Assembly (NCBI GenBank): GCA_020284085.1
Contig: JACEVL010000108.1
Coordinates: forward strand, 570,332 to 634,331
Length of the DNA: 64,000 bases
Origin: Aporrectodea caliginosa
Taxonomy: Eukaryota; Annelida; Clitellata; Crassiclitellata; Lumbricidae
Reading direction: 5' to 3'
The notes beneath the pieces were generated by a model that saw only the letters and a list, made by a program, of their open reading frames with translations, did not search any database and was not told the origin of the DNA. Both the position numbers and the translations under genes were made by a program. Of the stretch, positions 51,913 through 62,846 are shown piece by piece. The stretch's first letter is position 1, and every line of letters starts with the position of its first letter.

Positions 51913-52349
51913 TAAGTAAGTAGGTAGGTATATTCTTTATTAACTAATTGCCAATCGCACTTTGGTGTACATACATCTTATAAACCCAGTTAAAAGGTAT
52001 ATAGCATCGTGACAAAAAACGTTTTTCGCATCAAGTAAGTTAGTAAGTAAGCGAGAATATCTCTTAATAAACCATATGCCAACCACACCTAGGTGCAAAT
52101 CAGTATAGTCATTATAGTCCCGTATATATATATCTAAGAAAGTCAGCCAGTCTTGATCAGACCTTATACATCATCCTAGTGATGAAAGTTTTACGCATCA
52201 AATTATCTGCGGGAGGAATAATACGGTCCTGATTTCGGGGGCGGAGGGAATACTTAGAAGTTTTAATACGGGGAAGCAATTCATGCAAAACATGCCCATT
52301 ATCCACCAGGATCGATGAAAAATGGCGGGAATCAGCCTTCATGCATAAC
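51913..52349. other. No gene recognised
   Basis: Contains short AAGTAAGTAAG-type runs and nothing else that I can name. Confidence 0.4.
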
Positions 52350-52455
52350 ACCACTACTTCCCGTACTCCGGCAGTGCCAGCCCAAGTTTGGATAAAGGAG
52401 GAGGGCGACGTTAATTATCCTTGTTATTGCAGCATCGTGAAACAGCAACTAACTC
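52350..52455 (+). repeat. Family A dispersed repeat
   Basis: Plus-strand copy with GGCAGTGCCAGCCCAAG, GGAGGAGGGCGACGTTAATT and CATCGTGAAACAGCAACTAA. The second arm is damaged (GTGAAAC for GTTAAAC). Confidence 0.65.
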
Positions 52456-52679
52456 AACGTGACCAACATTCCGTTCAATCGCCAGCGTAAATGTGTAAGG
52501 CTATCTAATGCAGCAAGATTTGAACGAAAATATTTGCATTGACGTCCATGGCCTTTGATTCCAAGAGACGTTCCTCCGCGCTGGTAATTATTCTTAAATG
52601 TTACAATCTTCTTAGACACCTTTAAATCGCTTGCAAACGACGAAATATATACGAGATTTTAGTTTTATAGCCAATCACT

Positions 52680-52780
52680 TGATCCAGGCCGAGATGGCGG
52701 CAAGCTCTCCCACGTCGGCGGTGTAGAGTAGGAACAACAGCGGTCCGAGCACGGAGCCTTGCTGTACCAATGATCCCAGG
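52680..52780 (-). pseudogene. CR1-like reverse transcriptase fragment (RT motif 5)
   Basis: The minus strand reads LGSLVQQGSVLGPLLFLLYT and ADVGELAA. The QGSVLGPLLFLLYTADxG block is the conserved turn before the catalytic FADD box in CR1-like elements. About 34 codons only, no rest of the protein nearby. Confidence 0.65.
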
Positions 52781-52904
52781 TTTACATAATTGGTACATAG
52801 TCTGTATTCAGCGACACTTGGTCAAAACGAAGCTGATTATCCTCGTCTTTATATCTAGGTTTGGTCCTTGTACCACCTGAGATGACGACAGTGTGGCGGA
52901 GTTT

Positions 52905-55345
52905 TGGGAACGAATCGCAATCGTAAACGCCATATTTGTAAAGCGCCACTTGAAAGCTAAGCGCAGGGCACCAGCTTATTCACGAGCGCTGAATGAACGT
53001 GATTGGTGAATGCATAACTGGAAAGTAATTAAAGGCAGAGATGTGCCACGTACATGGTTTCAGGTTCAAGTACAAAAGCCAAGTACAACATTTTCTGATC
53101 AACTGTTTCTGCCATGATCTTTTATTTCGTGTACAGTGATAATGATAATGATATTGTTAAATATCTAACTTGTTGTTAGTTAATTTAGTTGTGTTATTTG
53201 ATTGCTGTTTATGTACTTGTAATTTTGACTGCAAATGATTCAATAAACTCAAACTCAAATGATATCCAGCGGGTTGCAGTATTCAGTCGAAGTCTACGGT
53301 GTAGTGTTCATGAATAATATTACATATACACAAAACAGTTTTGATAATCCTCCACTTCTTTTTAATTTTCTTTGCCCCGTTGACGATTTTTTTGAACGTG
53401 TTTCTGCCCTTGCTTAATGGCGCAGGGGCTGCCAGAGGTCTATCTCTCTCTCCGCTTCATCTTTCCTGTTAAAGACCGTACGAATCTCACAGTGGAATTA
53501 GCTAGGTGGCGCATCTGGTTCGGACATTTTGAAGCATATTTTTGTCCTGATGGAGATTTTAACCCTGCGATCCGATATGAGAGAGTCCAGGACGCTAACC
53601 AATGCGCTAGTATGGATTTGGAAAATAGGACGAAACTTATCGAAGTTCTTGTACTTGGTCATTGCTGTCATATTCTCCTGTTTCTCGGCGACTTAGTGTG
53701 TTGCATGCAATAACCAATGAGTTGGTTAGTTGCTGTTTAACGACGTTGCGTCATAACAAAACGATTAGCGTCGCCCTCCTCCTTTCTCCAGACTTGAGAT
53801 TGGCACTACAATATGTGGGATAGTGGCGGTGTTAAAACAATTATTGGCCTTCATTAATAATCATCAGTCTAATGACATCTTATGGCAACAACGACCGTTA
53901 ACTGACAGGATATTGATCAGTTGGTGTGTGAAACTGACGCCAGTCTACTAAAGGCAGTGATAAGGTACGATTTTTCCGGCGTGTTACGTTCACTTTCCAC
54001 CAATAGACCACTGTCATTATAATTTGCACCCCCGGCCTCATGATTTCACTACTTTTGCCGGCAAGGGATGATCGAAAAAATTTCATACCTAGAGTACTAT
54101 AATGGGATGATTTCTAGGCTAACACTAACTAAATAGAGATGATGCTATTTAGCTAAGGAGGAGCTAACTCTAACTAAAGGAAGGAAGAGGAAGATACATT
54201 TTAAATGTTTTAATACAAAAGAATGAAAAGTCAACACTTACAAAATGAACGAAACAAATGATCTTCGTCAGTCACGATGCTTGTCCTCTAAGGATGGAAC
54301 CCCGACTGCGCTGAATCCGTTAGGGACTCTCTACCTTAAAGTGGTATCCAGGAGCCTAAGATCACGTGACGCTACCTGTGTCAGTCCGGGGTTGGTTGGG
54401 ACGCTGACAGGACATTTGTCACCCGGACTCAGCCAATGAAATACTTCCCAGATATGAGCTATCCGTGAATACAGCAAGGGAGCTAATGAATTATTAATTA
54501 AGCTGAGGTTAAATATAGATCTGGGAACGCCTATTTTGGAACTAGCTTAACCGAATACATTATGCGATATGTTGACTCATGATTTAGCTCCAATATAGTA
54601 CTTTATGGGTGTATTAGGCTGAAACAATCATCTTTCTTTTAGCAATAGGTCCTCAGTCATTAATACATCTCCTAACCCTCATATCTATTTGACTACTTAC
54701 TTTTTGTCTGTTAATTTTGTACCGTGGTGTTGCGTTTGCATGTCAACGACATTTGCCTGATGTGTAAAGGATAGTAGTAGTAGTAGTAGATAAAACATTA
54801 TTAATTGACCGTCAGTCTCATACTTATTTAGCGTTGGATGACAACGTTTTAAAGGTGTCTAAAAGGAGAGCGCAATTGGCTACCGTGGTCCATGCTTAGG
54901 CATGCTAGAAACATTAGCGACTAATTCAAACATTTATAACAGAAATTCAAGCTAAGTGTGTAAACCATTAGCGAAGCCAGGAAACAATTTCAAGGTATTC
55001 CATTGGACAGGGTCGCAAAAGTTTTTTTTGTATTTTGCGTACAAAAGCATACAAATGTTTTTGGGCAATTTGTCTTAGGGGTTGAACTCATAAACCCCCT
55101 AAATACCCACGTGGTGTAAACATTATTCGTTTGGCCTAGACACCCAACATGAAATAACGATAATTTTAGTTATATATGTATATACATATGTATATGTATG
55201 TATATACAATTATGCCTATTTAGGCTATCTAATCAGCATAATTATATAGATAGAGCTACGGCGGAACATGAACAGAACGTGGCATATTTATGAATATTCG
55301 GCGTCTACATCTGTGTATAACATTAAGAGCGATCAATTACTTCTC
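52905..55345 (+). repeat. Long dispersed repeat, copy B (inverted to copy A)
   Basis: Reverse complement of 25255-26845 with an extra segment of about 870 bp at 53920-54790. Contains the CR1-like 3' terminus (52905-52985), the CAAACTCAAACTCAAATG block, the SINE piece (53560-53640), a family A copy (53723-53835, minus) and the GCGGAACATGAACAGAACGT end. Confidence 0.6.
53920..54790. other. Insertion of unknown type within long repeat copy B
   Basis: Copies A and C run straight through this place (copy A joins CATCTACTGTCAG). In copy B the joint is split by about 870 bp that ends in a TAGTAGTAGTAGTAG run, which may be the poly-triplet tail of a retroposon. The interior has no long frame and no repeat partner here. 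Confidence 0.5.
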
Positions 55346-55414
55346 ATAGATTCTGTTTATTATTAAGATACAAAATTGACATACCGCAACTTGTTTTTAC
55401 ATGGGATAATGAAG

Positions 55415-55545
55415 AGTTTCCTTCCGCTTGCAATGGCACGATTATTTTGTATTATTTTATAACCGATGACCGTGACACCTCTAAAACCTGTTCATCGACG
55501 CTACATATAAACACTGACTGCAAATTTATTTTGTGGATGGTGTTG
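55415..55545. repeat. Dispersed repeat, paired with 219-340
   Basis: Second copy with AGTTTCCTTCCGCTTGCAAT, GTGACACCTCTAAAA and ACATATAAACACTGACTGCA. Beyond it, to 56040, only short GAATGAATGAAT runs and no gene are seen. Confidence 0.6.
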
Positions 55546-56039
55546 GCTACTTCGTGATGTCGATGTTAACGCCTAACTTGCGATCAATTAATATTAACGG
55601 GTGCTATATAAGTCCTCTGAATGAATGGATTAATGAATGACTGAATGAATGAATGAATGACAGAATGAATAAATGATAACAAAATATTTAGTAATTGAGT
55701 TGAATTTATTCTATGCTGAAAACTGCACATAAATAATTTCAACTGTCTTTGAATGCAGTAAAATAATTATAATTGATTTTCAACTGATTCGACATATACA
55801 TGTTGACCATTGGTGTCCTCTGTGTTGACAATCCCGTGTTTATTCCCGCCTCATTCGGTTATTTTTTGGAGCCTGCTGCGGGATAAGTTAGTCATGGTCA
55901 CGGGTTCTATTTTCTAGGCTAATTATTGTCAGTAATTTCACAAATTCAAAAATGAATCCGATTAAAGCTAAAGTAAGAATTAAGATGGAGCAGCAAAGAC
56001 TGATTGATAGCTTGCTCCATATTCGGCTTTTTGTGCTTG

Positions 56040-56215
56040 TGTGTTTTGTCTGTCCATCTGTGTGTCTGTGCGCGTGTGTCTAATTGTCTGTCCCTTCGAT
56101 GGCTGTCTGTCTGTTTGTTTGTCGGTCTGTATCTGTGCGTCTGTGTGTCTGTGCTTCTTTCTATCTGCTTGTGAGTCTTTCTGTATGTGTGTCTGATTGT
56201 ATGTCTCGCTATACA
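56040..56215. repeat. TGTC/TGTG-rich imperfect repeat
   Basis: Runs of CTGT and TGTGTCTG with interruptions. No coding meaning. Confidence 0.7.
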
Positions 56216-56234
56216 TAACTAAGAGTACTAAAGT

Positions 56235-56400
56235 GTAAAGTCATCATCGTTATCATCATCATTATCATCGTTGTCGTCGTCATCGTCATCATCATCATCA
56301 TGATCATAGTAATAATAATCATCATCACAATCATCATAATCATCATCATCATCGTCATCGTCGTCGTCGTCATCAACATCATCATCATCATAATCATACA
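56235..56400. repeat. (ATC)n imperfect microsatellite
   Basis: ATC and GTC triplets with a few interruptions; Met-Thr or Ile frames are artefacts. Confidence 0.88.
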
Positions 56401-56654
56401 CAGACAATCTTCTGCGAGCCCAGTAGTCAATGGGTCACTGCACAGGCTCTCCCAGAGGCGTTGGCACTTATATGTAAGTAGATCAAATGATATGTCATTT
56501 GAAAGGTCTTACATAGTAGAATCTCATGGGAGAATAAAGTAAATTTTGATTTTTGGCGACAAAAGCCTACCTTTGCTGTGGTGGGTCACCATTCGTTCAT
56601 TTACAACTCCATAATGTTACGTTACACTGCATGTCAACATGACTGTTGTTTCAG

Positions 56655-56714
56655 TGGCTTCGCATTCTTCCACTGTTCTAATGCATCCTGGAAGCATCTT
56701 CAAGATGAACTCAG
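56655..56714 (+). CDS. Exon: short extracellular linker (candidate)
   Basis: 20 codons between a good acceptor (GACTGTTGTTTCAG) and a donor (ACTCAG/GTAATG), phase 1 to 1, so it fits between the Sushi and transmembrane exons. Joined to the previous G it reads VASHSSTVLMHPGSIFKMNS, a Ser/Thr-bearing stalk-like stretch without cysteines. The support is splice-site quality and phase only. It could be skipped or false. Confidence 0.5.
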
Positions 56715-56879
56715 GTAATGGGTCGGGTCAAAATTCAGGTCAGATCAAAGGTTAAATCGGTTGCAGCCATAGGCCGAGCAATCATCTCATGGCATCAAAG
56801 ACCGTTGACGTCGATATGATATTTTATTGACGATTTAGTGCCAATTTTTATTTATTATTCTGCACTAATGTGAGTGAGG

Positions 56880-57335
56880 GTCAACTCCTTAGCTCCCCAA
56901 AAGCAAGCTGCCTTTGCACCCATCAACGCCTTTGTCTCCTCTAGAATCGACTTCGGCAATGCTATTTTCTTCTCGTAGCATAAGCCTTTCAGAAGCGCTC
57001 CCAGTGCGAGGTACTCCGAGAGAAACGGAAGGTTTTAAGGTGAGAGAAAGAGGAAGATATGCTGCCAGAGAGGATTGTAGAGCGCAGAGAAGGAGGAAGT
57101 CCATTCCATAAAGAGGGACCTATGTATGCACACAAAGGATTTGGATTGAGTCATTGTGGTCCTAACACGGGGAACGAAAAGGTCAAGCCGGTTAGAGGAT
57201 CTGAGAGGACGCTTTGACGTAGCAGAGAGGGAGCGGAGAATTTGGTGACAAAGATATTTTGGAGTAAGACCCAGTTGAGATTTGAGCATAAGAATGAGAA
57301 CTTTGAATTGGATGCGCACAGAGAGAGGTAGTATC
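56880..57335 (-). pseudogene. L2-like LINE ORF2 C-terminal tail, frameshifted
   Basis: Minus strand: LPLSVRIQFKVLILMLKSQL, GLTPKYL, LRSSNRLDLFVPRVRT, QSKSFVCI, then after a frameshift SLWNGLPPSLRS and LKTFRFSRS, ending in TGA. This matches the LPVxxRIxFKxLxLxxKxLxGLxPxYL / LRSSN / VPRxRT / LWNxLPxxLR / LKTxLF series of L2/CR1 elements. Confidence 0.65.
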
Positions 57336-57369
57336 TCTGCGTCTCTCTGCCTCCTCTATTCCTGGTCGC

Positions 57370-57615
57370 AGGTTCCTCCGATCAGCTGCATATGGTATCC
57401 TTGTCGTCCCTTAGGCTCGGCCGACCACTACCTAGCACAGAGGTTTTTCCATTGTTGGCCCTGTAACCTGGAATAGTCTTCCTTTTAAAATCAGAAGTGA
57501 GGCAATCAGTCTGTCGCCTTCCATGTTCCGCTAGTGCTTGAAGTCTGTTTCGTTTGATCGTGTGTCCTTGGTTGGGATCTGTGTTGATGAGTTTCTTCTT
57601 AAAGTTGCGCTTTAC
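57370..57615 (+). pseudogene. L2-like LINE ORF2 C-terminal tail
   Basis: Plus strand: GFSIVGPVTWNSLPFKIRSE, then AISLSPSMFR, a stop, and in another frame LKSVSFDRVSLVGICVDEFL. The FSxxGPxxWNSLP...LKxxSFD series marks an L2-like ORF2 end. It is directly followed by the TTATG array, as if that array grew from the element's 3' tail. Confidence 0.6.
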
Positions 57616-57616
57616 A

Positions 57617-58930
57617 ATTCTCACTGATGTTACGATATGTTATGTCACGTTATGTTTATGTTGTGTTATGCTACGTTATGTTACGTTATGTTATGGTTAT
57701 GTTATGTTATGTTTATGTTGAGTTATGTTACGTTATGTTACGTTATTTTATGTTTATGTTAAGTTATGTTATGTTATGTTAATGTTATGTTATGTTATGG
57801 TATACTATGTTTATGTTATGTTATGTTTATGTTGTGTTATGTTACGTTACGTTATGTTATGTTTATGTTATGTTATGTTATGTTATGTTTATGTTGTGTT
57901 ATGTTACGTTATGTTACGTTATTCTATGTCTATGTTATGTTATATTATGTTATGTTATGTTATGGTATGTTATGTTATGTTTATGTTGTGTTATGTTACG
58001 TTATGTTATGTTATGTTTATGTTATGTTATGTTATGTTATGTTATGTTATGTTATGTTTATGTCACGTTATGTTTATGTTGTGTTATGTTACGTTGTGTT
58101 ACGTTATGTTATGTTTATGTTATGTTATGTTATGTTTATGTTGTGTTATGTTACGTTATGTTATGTTTATGTTATGTTATGTTACGTTACGTTACGTTAC
58201 GTTACGTTTATGTTATGTTATGTTATTTTATGTTATGTTATGTTATGTTATGTTATGTTATGTTATGTTATGTTTATGTTATGTTATGTTATGTTATGTT
58301 ATGTTATGTTATGTTATGTTATGTTATGTTATGTTTATGTTGTGTTATGTTACGTTACGTTATGTTATGTTTATGTCATGTTATATTATGTTATGTTTAT
58401 GTTGTGTTATGTTACGTTATGTTACGTTATTCTATGTTTATGTTATTATGTTATGTTATGTTATGTTATGTTATGGTATGTTATGTTATGTTTATGTTAT
58501 GTTATGTTTATGTCACGTTATGTTTATGTTGTGTTATGTTACGTTGTGTTACGTTATGTTATGTTTATGTTATGTTATGTTATGTTTATGTTGTGTTATG
58601 TTACGTTATGTTATGTTTATGTTATGTTATGTTACGTTATGTTACGTTATGTTATGTTTATGTTATGTTATTTTATGTTTATGTTATGTTATGTTATGTT
58701 ATGGTATGTTATGTTATGTTTATGTTATGTTATGTTATGTTTTCGTTATGTTATGTTTACGTTATGTTATGTATATTTGTATGTTATGTTACGTTATGTT
58801 ATGTTATGTTTATGCTATGTTATGTGTATGTTATGTTTATGTTATGTTATGTTATGCTATGTTATGCTATGCTATGCTATGCTATGCTATGCTATGTTAT
58901 GTTATGCTATGCTATGTTATGTTATGTCTT
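57617..58930. repeat. (TTATG)n pentanucleotide array, 1.3 kb
   Basis: Mostly TTATG with TTACG, TTTATG, TTGTG and TGCTATG variants. Higher-order blocks such as TTTATGTTGTGTTATGTTACG recur about every 100-150 bp, with a TGCTATG-type variant patch at the right end (58850-58920). The long Leu-Cys-Tyr-Val-Met frames through it (about 386-425 codons) are caused by the five-base unit reading open in three plus frames and are not proteins. Confidence 0.95.
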
Positions 58931-59263
58931 GTGGTTGCCACGTCCGTTATAGTCGACCTAAGCTTAACGTTGTTGATAAAAACCGTGGCGTTTGAATGGT
59001 AACGCAATAAAATTCTGCCATATTAATAGAACGAGTTAAATGCTTAAAAGAGGTAGCTAAGAAACCATTTATTTTTAATTCTTCATTTTAACATCTCATG
59101 GCGGAATATCCTTTTTCTTCTTCCTACTTCTTCTTCCTTCTTCCTCTCCTTCCCTCTCCATCTATTTCTTCTTCTTTCATCTTCTTAATAGTGTCTTTCT
59201 ACTTAGCAGGAGCTGCAGGATCAGATGATAAATACCTTTCCCCATCAATTGACGTTACTGGAC
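58931..59263. other. No gene; pyrimidine-rich stretch
   Basis: Intron sequence with a CTTCTTC-rich tract at 59107-59190. No exon recognised. Confidence 0.4.
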
Positions 59264-59342
59264 AGAGCTCGTGAATAAGCTTGTGCCCTGCGCCTAGCTT
59301 TATAGCAACGCTTTGGAAATTAACGTTTTACGATTACGACAC
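59264..59342 (+). repeat. CR1-like LINE 3'-terminal fragment
   Basis: GAATAAGCTTGTGCCCTGCG, GCTTTATAG, ending TTTTACGATTACGAC. Solo 3' end of the type at 1921-2000, ending 30 bp before the transmembrane exon. Confidence 0.55.
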
Positions 59343-59372
59343 TGAATGAAATGCGTTAAATGAATCTTTCAG

Positions 59373-59454
59373 TGTTTGTGGCTCTGATCGTTGTCATCGT
59401 GTCAGCCACAATCAGCGTCTGCGTTCTCGTCACTGGACTATTCGTCTTCAAAAA
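59373..59454 (+). CDS. Exon: transmembrane segment
   Basis: Acceptor TGAATCTTTCAG. With the previous phase-1 G the exon reads VFVALIVVIVSATISVCVLV, TGLFVF and then KK, a clean 24-26 residue hydrophobic helix followed by a basic stop-transfer signal. Two donors are possible: AAAAA/GTCAGT at 59455 (phase 2, used here) or AGTCA/GTAGGC at 59459-59460 (phase 0). They give different cytoplasmic tails. This makes the gene product a type I membrane protein if a signal peptide lies upstream. Confidence 0.78.
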
Positions 59455-59669
59455 GTCAGTAGGCCTACGCACTTCAATTAATTAATTAATTAATTAATAA
59501 GTAAGTAAGGGAGCAAGTACATAAAATGATACGGTTATTCGTCAATTCATAGCACACAAACAATAATAAGTCCACACATATGCACACACAAATACACAGA
59601 CACACACACAGGCTACAAACATGCATACAAACATACATATTATATGCATGCATACATGCATGCATTCAC

Positions 59670-59674
<5 letters not shown>

Positions 59675-59714
<40 letters not shown>
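59675..59714. repeat. (AT)n microsatellite
   Basis: About 20 TA units in the last intron. Confidence 0.95.
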
Positions 59715-59717
<3 letters not shown>

Positions 59718-59969
59718 CAATCAACCAAAAACTTTTTATTAAAGTCGTATCACGATAAAACATTAAAACATGAGATCTCACAATTGACAACAAGAGGAGT
59801 CCCAGAAGGGATCAAGATCCTACTAACCAGGGACACCTAGATTAACATACCAAAAGTCTGAAGTAGTGACAGCACTGTCAAAGCCCTGACTAACAACACA
59901 ACCACAAACTTCATAAATAGTAAAGATAACAGCGCGGTACTAAATGAATGATCAACTAAATACATACTA

Positions 59970-61983
59970 GGGTGCTCCAAAATGTAATGTATTTCCCGAA
60001 AGTTCCAAAAAGTATTGCTCCAAGGCGATTTTCCCATTCCATTTATCACTTTGTTCAACTGTACCAATTTTCAGACCAATTGAAGAAGGTTAAGCCTTGC
60101 CCCCGGCACAAAAATGTTAAAATATGTGAAAATATGGGAATTTGCTTCAAAATCGGCAATATCATGGAGAAAAACGTAATTATTTTCATGATGATTAACT
60201 TCTTTTGTGAACTATTGTGTGCAGAGGTGTAGTATTGGTACTTGTACTTGTACTCAAGTGCAACTTGAGTACAGTCAGTACTTGAACTTGTACTGGAGAC
60301 CTAAGTACTGGAGACCTAAGTACTTAGACACAAATGACATTTCTACAGGCACTCGGATACTTTACCAGTAAGCTTTGTCTTTCCTTTAAGTCATTAATTC
60401 TTACGTTCTGGATATTGAATATTCTGGCAGTTATGTATGGACCGCATCTTGATCAGAATTTCTTCCGGTTGTCTTGCTAAAATAGAGGCCACGGACGGTG
60501 ATAATGCTAACAATAAAAATACTAATATTCCTAGAGCTGTTAAGTTTGGTTATGAATTATGATAATTTCACTCTCAAGGGAAATGCTACTTCTGCTAAGT
60601 GCAAGTTTTGTAGTAAGAAAACTATAATTCAGAAAACAACTGGCACAACATCAAACTTTGTTAAACACTTGCAAAACTCCATACGGAGAGGTGAGCAGTG
60701 AGTAACAAACCATTTGAACTCTATCGAGTAATGCAAATGTTATAAGTCGTCGAACTTTCTCAGCACCATACGAAAGCTGCGATAAGGAAACCAGCTTATT
60801 CTACCGAAATAGTGCATTTTATGAATTGTATTATAGTAAGAAACCATTGAGCTTATACATGGAATTCATGTGTGAATGGGGCTCACTTATGAAAATTGTG
60901 AGTTTTCTATGTTCCTCTATGTTATATGTTCCTCTCGAAAGAGTCTTCCGCTGTGTGGAAGGAAACATGGTATATCTGTATCAAAACGCGCTTAGTTAGG
61001 CCACTTAGGTAGTCATTTGCGAATCATTTTTCTGTTTTACGTAAAACGCTAATTAAGGCATTTTCTTTGTGTTGCTCAAATAGTCAAAGACTGCCTACAA
61101 CTATAGTATGTTCCTATTTAATTTGTGCAGATATGATTATGTCTTATGTGAATGAGACATATGCTTTGTTGGGGATCACATCAAGTTTCTTTGGCGGTGG
61201 TGGAGCAAGTGCAACACAAACGTCTCATTTTGGCACGATAATCACAGATACGGTGGCAGCAACCGAAACTGCAAAACTCATGCATCAAAAAAAGTCTAAG
61301 CTATTTGGTCACTACTGTACACGATCTTCTGTGAAACCGAGCACCTTATCATCACAAGTGACAACCTGATTGAATATCAGAGGCCATGATGACTTTGATT
61401 AAATTGATTGTTTGGACGTTTGGAATGCAGCAAAACTGTTGACAAACCAGCGTTTGGAGTTGTTGTGAGTGTGCCTGCATCTAGCGCTCCGGTTGAAAGT
61501 GTGTTTAGTTTAATATTAAAACAGTTTCGATTGAATCTGAGTGACAAGATGCTCGCATCCATTATATTTCTAAAAAAAAGCAAAATTAAAATGAGTGTAT
61601 GTGGCAATACACCATTGCTTTGTCAAGGAAGTAAATCCTTGTTCTTGCAGTAGCCATGTGTACTTGTACTCGTACTTGTACTTGATACTTAAGTATTTGT
61701 ACAGGTACTTAAGACCTCAGTACTTGTATTTGTACTTGCAACCTTTCATGTTCCGGTCAAAAAATATGAAACATATTAGTTTTTTTCATATATACTTAAA
61801 TACCGGTAATTTGTGTTTTCAACCGAAAAATCGCGAATATTGTTAAAACTTCATCGTGCTGGGGCATGGCTTAGCCTTAATGTAAAAGCCTAAAATTTGG
61901 ATTTTTAGACTCATCTGCATGAGACGCATGGGAAATTGTCCGTGGAGCAAAGATATTTCAACTTTTATTTTTCTTGAGCACCC
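59970..61983. mobile_element. TA-flanked element with about 150-bp inverted ends
   Basis: Left end GGGTGCTCCAAAA and right end (reversed) GGGTGCTCAAGAAAA, each next to TA (59968-59969, 61984-61985). The similarity goes inward about 150 bp: TTGCTCCAAGGCGATTTTCC against TTGCTCCACGGACAATTTCC, then AAGCCTTGCCCC against AAGCCATGCCCC. A TA target duplication fits Tc1/mariner-like or related superfamilies; the family is not recognised. A hAT relic fills its interior, so no transposase of its own remains. Confidence 0.6.
60222..61745 (+). pseudogene. hAT transposase relic
   Basis: It starts with CAGAGGTGTAGTATTGGTAC, a hAT-type tip, followed by GTACTTGTACTTGTACTC-like subterminal repeats, present at both sides (60238-60330, 61655-61740). 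Inside, a BED-type zinc finger reads AKCKFCSKKTIIQKTTGTTS and NFVKHLQ (about 60595-60675). The C-terminal dimerisation block reads VPASSAPVESVFSLILKQ and NLSDKMLASIIFLK (about 61470-61575), both hallmarks of hAT transposases. The catalytic middle is missing or scrambled, so it is dead. Confidence 0.7.
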
Positions 61984-61989
61984 TAATAC

Positions 61990-62284
61990 ATACGCATGGG
62001 GAGCGGGGTTTACGGCAATGGTGACACCCTGGCACGAAGAGCAGAAGATCAGCATGGACGCGGGATCGCTTCCCGCTACCCTCCCAAAGATCGACTCAGC
62101 CTTTCTGTCTCCAGATGGCGTTGGTAAAATGAGCAGTAGAACGTAATGGGCGCCTTGCATAGCCGCCAAAGCAGTTAACTTCTACTCCTGTAATAACTTA
62201 TGATCATCCGTTCATACTATGAAATAAGATATTATTGTAATCATACTGTGATGTGTCAGTTTGAAATAATAAACGAAGACTATT
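61990..62284. other. No gene recognised
   Basis: Intron sequence to the right of the inverted-repeat element. A short frame reading AMVTPWHEEQKISMDAG has no recognised family. Confidence 0.35.
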
Positions 62285-62680
62285 ATTGTCGTAATCGTAA
62301 TCTCGAAACTAGAAATCAGCGTCCACAAAAGCGAAGTCGCGAGAACCAGCTTATTCACAGGCGCTCAATCTAAACAAAATCGATATGCAGAGGGTCAAAA
62401 TCCAGAGAGTCAGGCTGGCAGACAGGCAGGGGGCTAAGGTGGATGGTGTTTGGTGTTGAGACGACGAGGTAGACAGGGAGAAGTGTTGGATTCAGGATAG
62501 GATTTGTGCAAAAAACAATGTTTTCAGTTTCGGGTGAAAGACCTGTGGAGAGATAGCGAGAGGTGACGTTTTGGTGACTTCGTTGGATGGGTCAGATATT
62601 ATTTTTTCGTAGTGCTGAGGGAAGTTTGTTCCAAAGAGGTGGAACCGCTATGGCTATGGAGCGATTTTTTATATTATTAT
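62285..62680 (-). pseudogene. CR1-like LINE 3' end (ORF2 tail and UTR)
   Basis: Minus strand: KNRSIAIAVPPLWNKLPSAL, RKN, then a stop and a decayed LKT-like part, followed by a UTR ending GAGATTACGATTACGAC. It is the same family as 23640-24352 (SLVYAASALWNRLPKDLR there). Truncated at 5' and frameshifted. Confidence 0.6.
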
Positions 62681-62846
62681 ATACACATGCATACATAAAT
62701 CATCTTATAAAATCGCTACACAACTTTTCACCAACATGTACATAGGCTAAATACATTTGTATAATTTGTCGTCCGTATCGAAGCGTCACATAAATCCCGA
62801 ATTCATTCAAGTCAGGCGCTGCATTAATGTTTTTCGTTCGTTTCAG

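Noticed and set aside
56914..57111. Short plus-strand frame opposite the LINE tail
   Set aside because: The minus-strand frames carry the recognisable RT motifs. The plus-strand frame is a shadow.
57725..59002. Open frames of 386-425 codons rich in Leu, Cys, Tyr, Val and Met
   Set aside because: They lie entirely in the TTATG pentamer array. A five-base unit without stops leaves all three plus frames open, so there is no protein.
61067..61369. 100-residue frame inside the hAT relic
   Set aside because: No hAT motif is visible in it and the catalytic region is scrambled. Treated as part of the relic and not as a gene.
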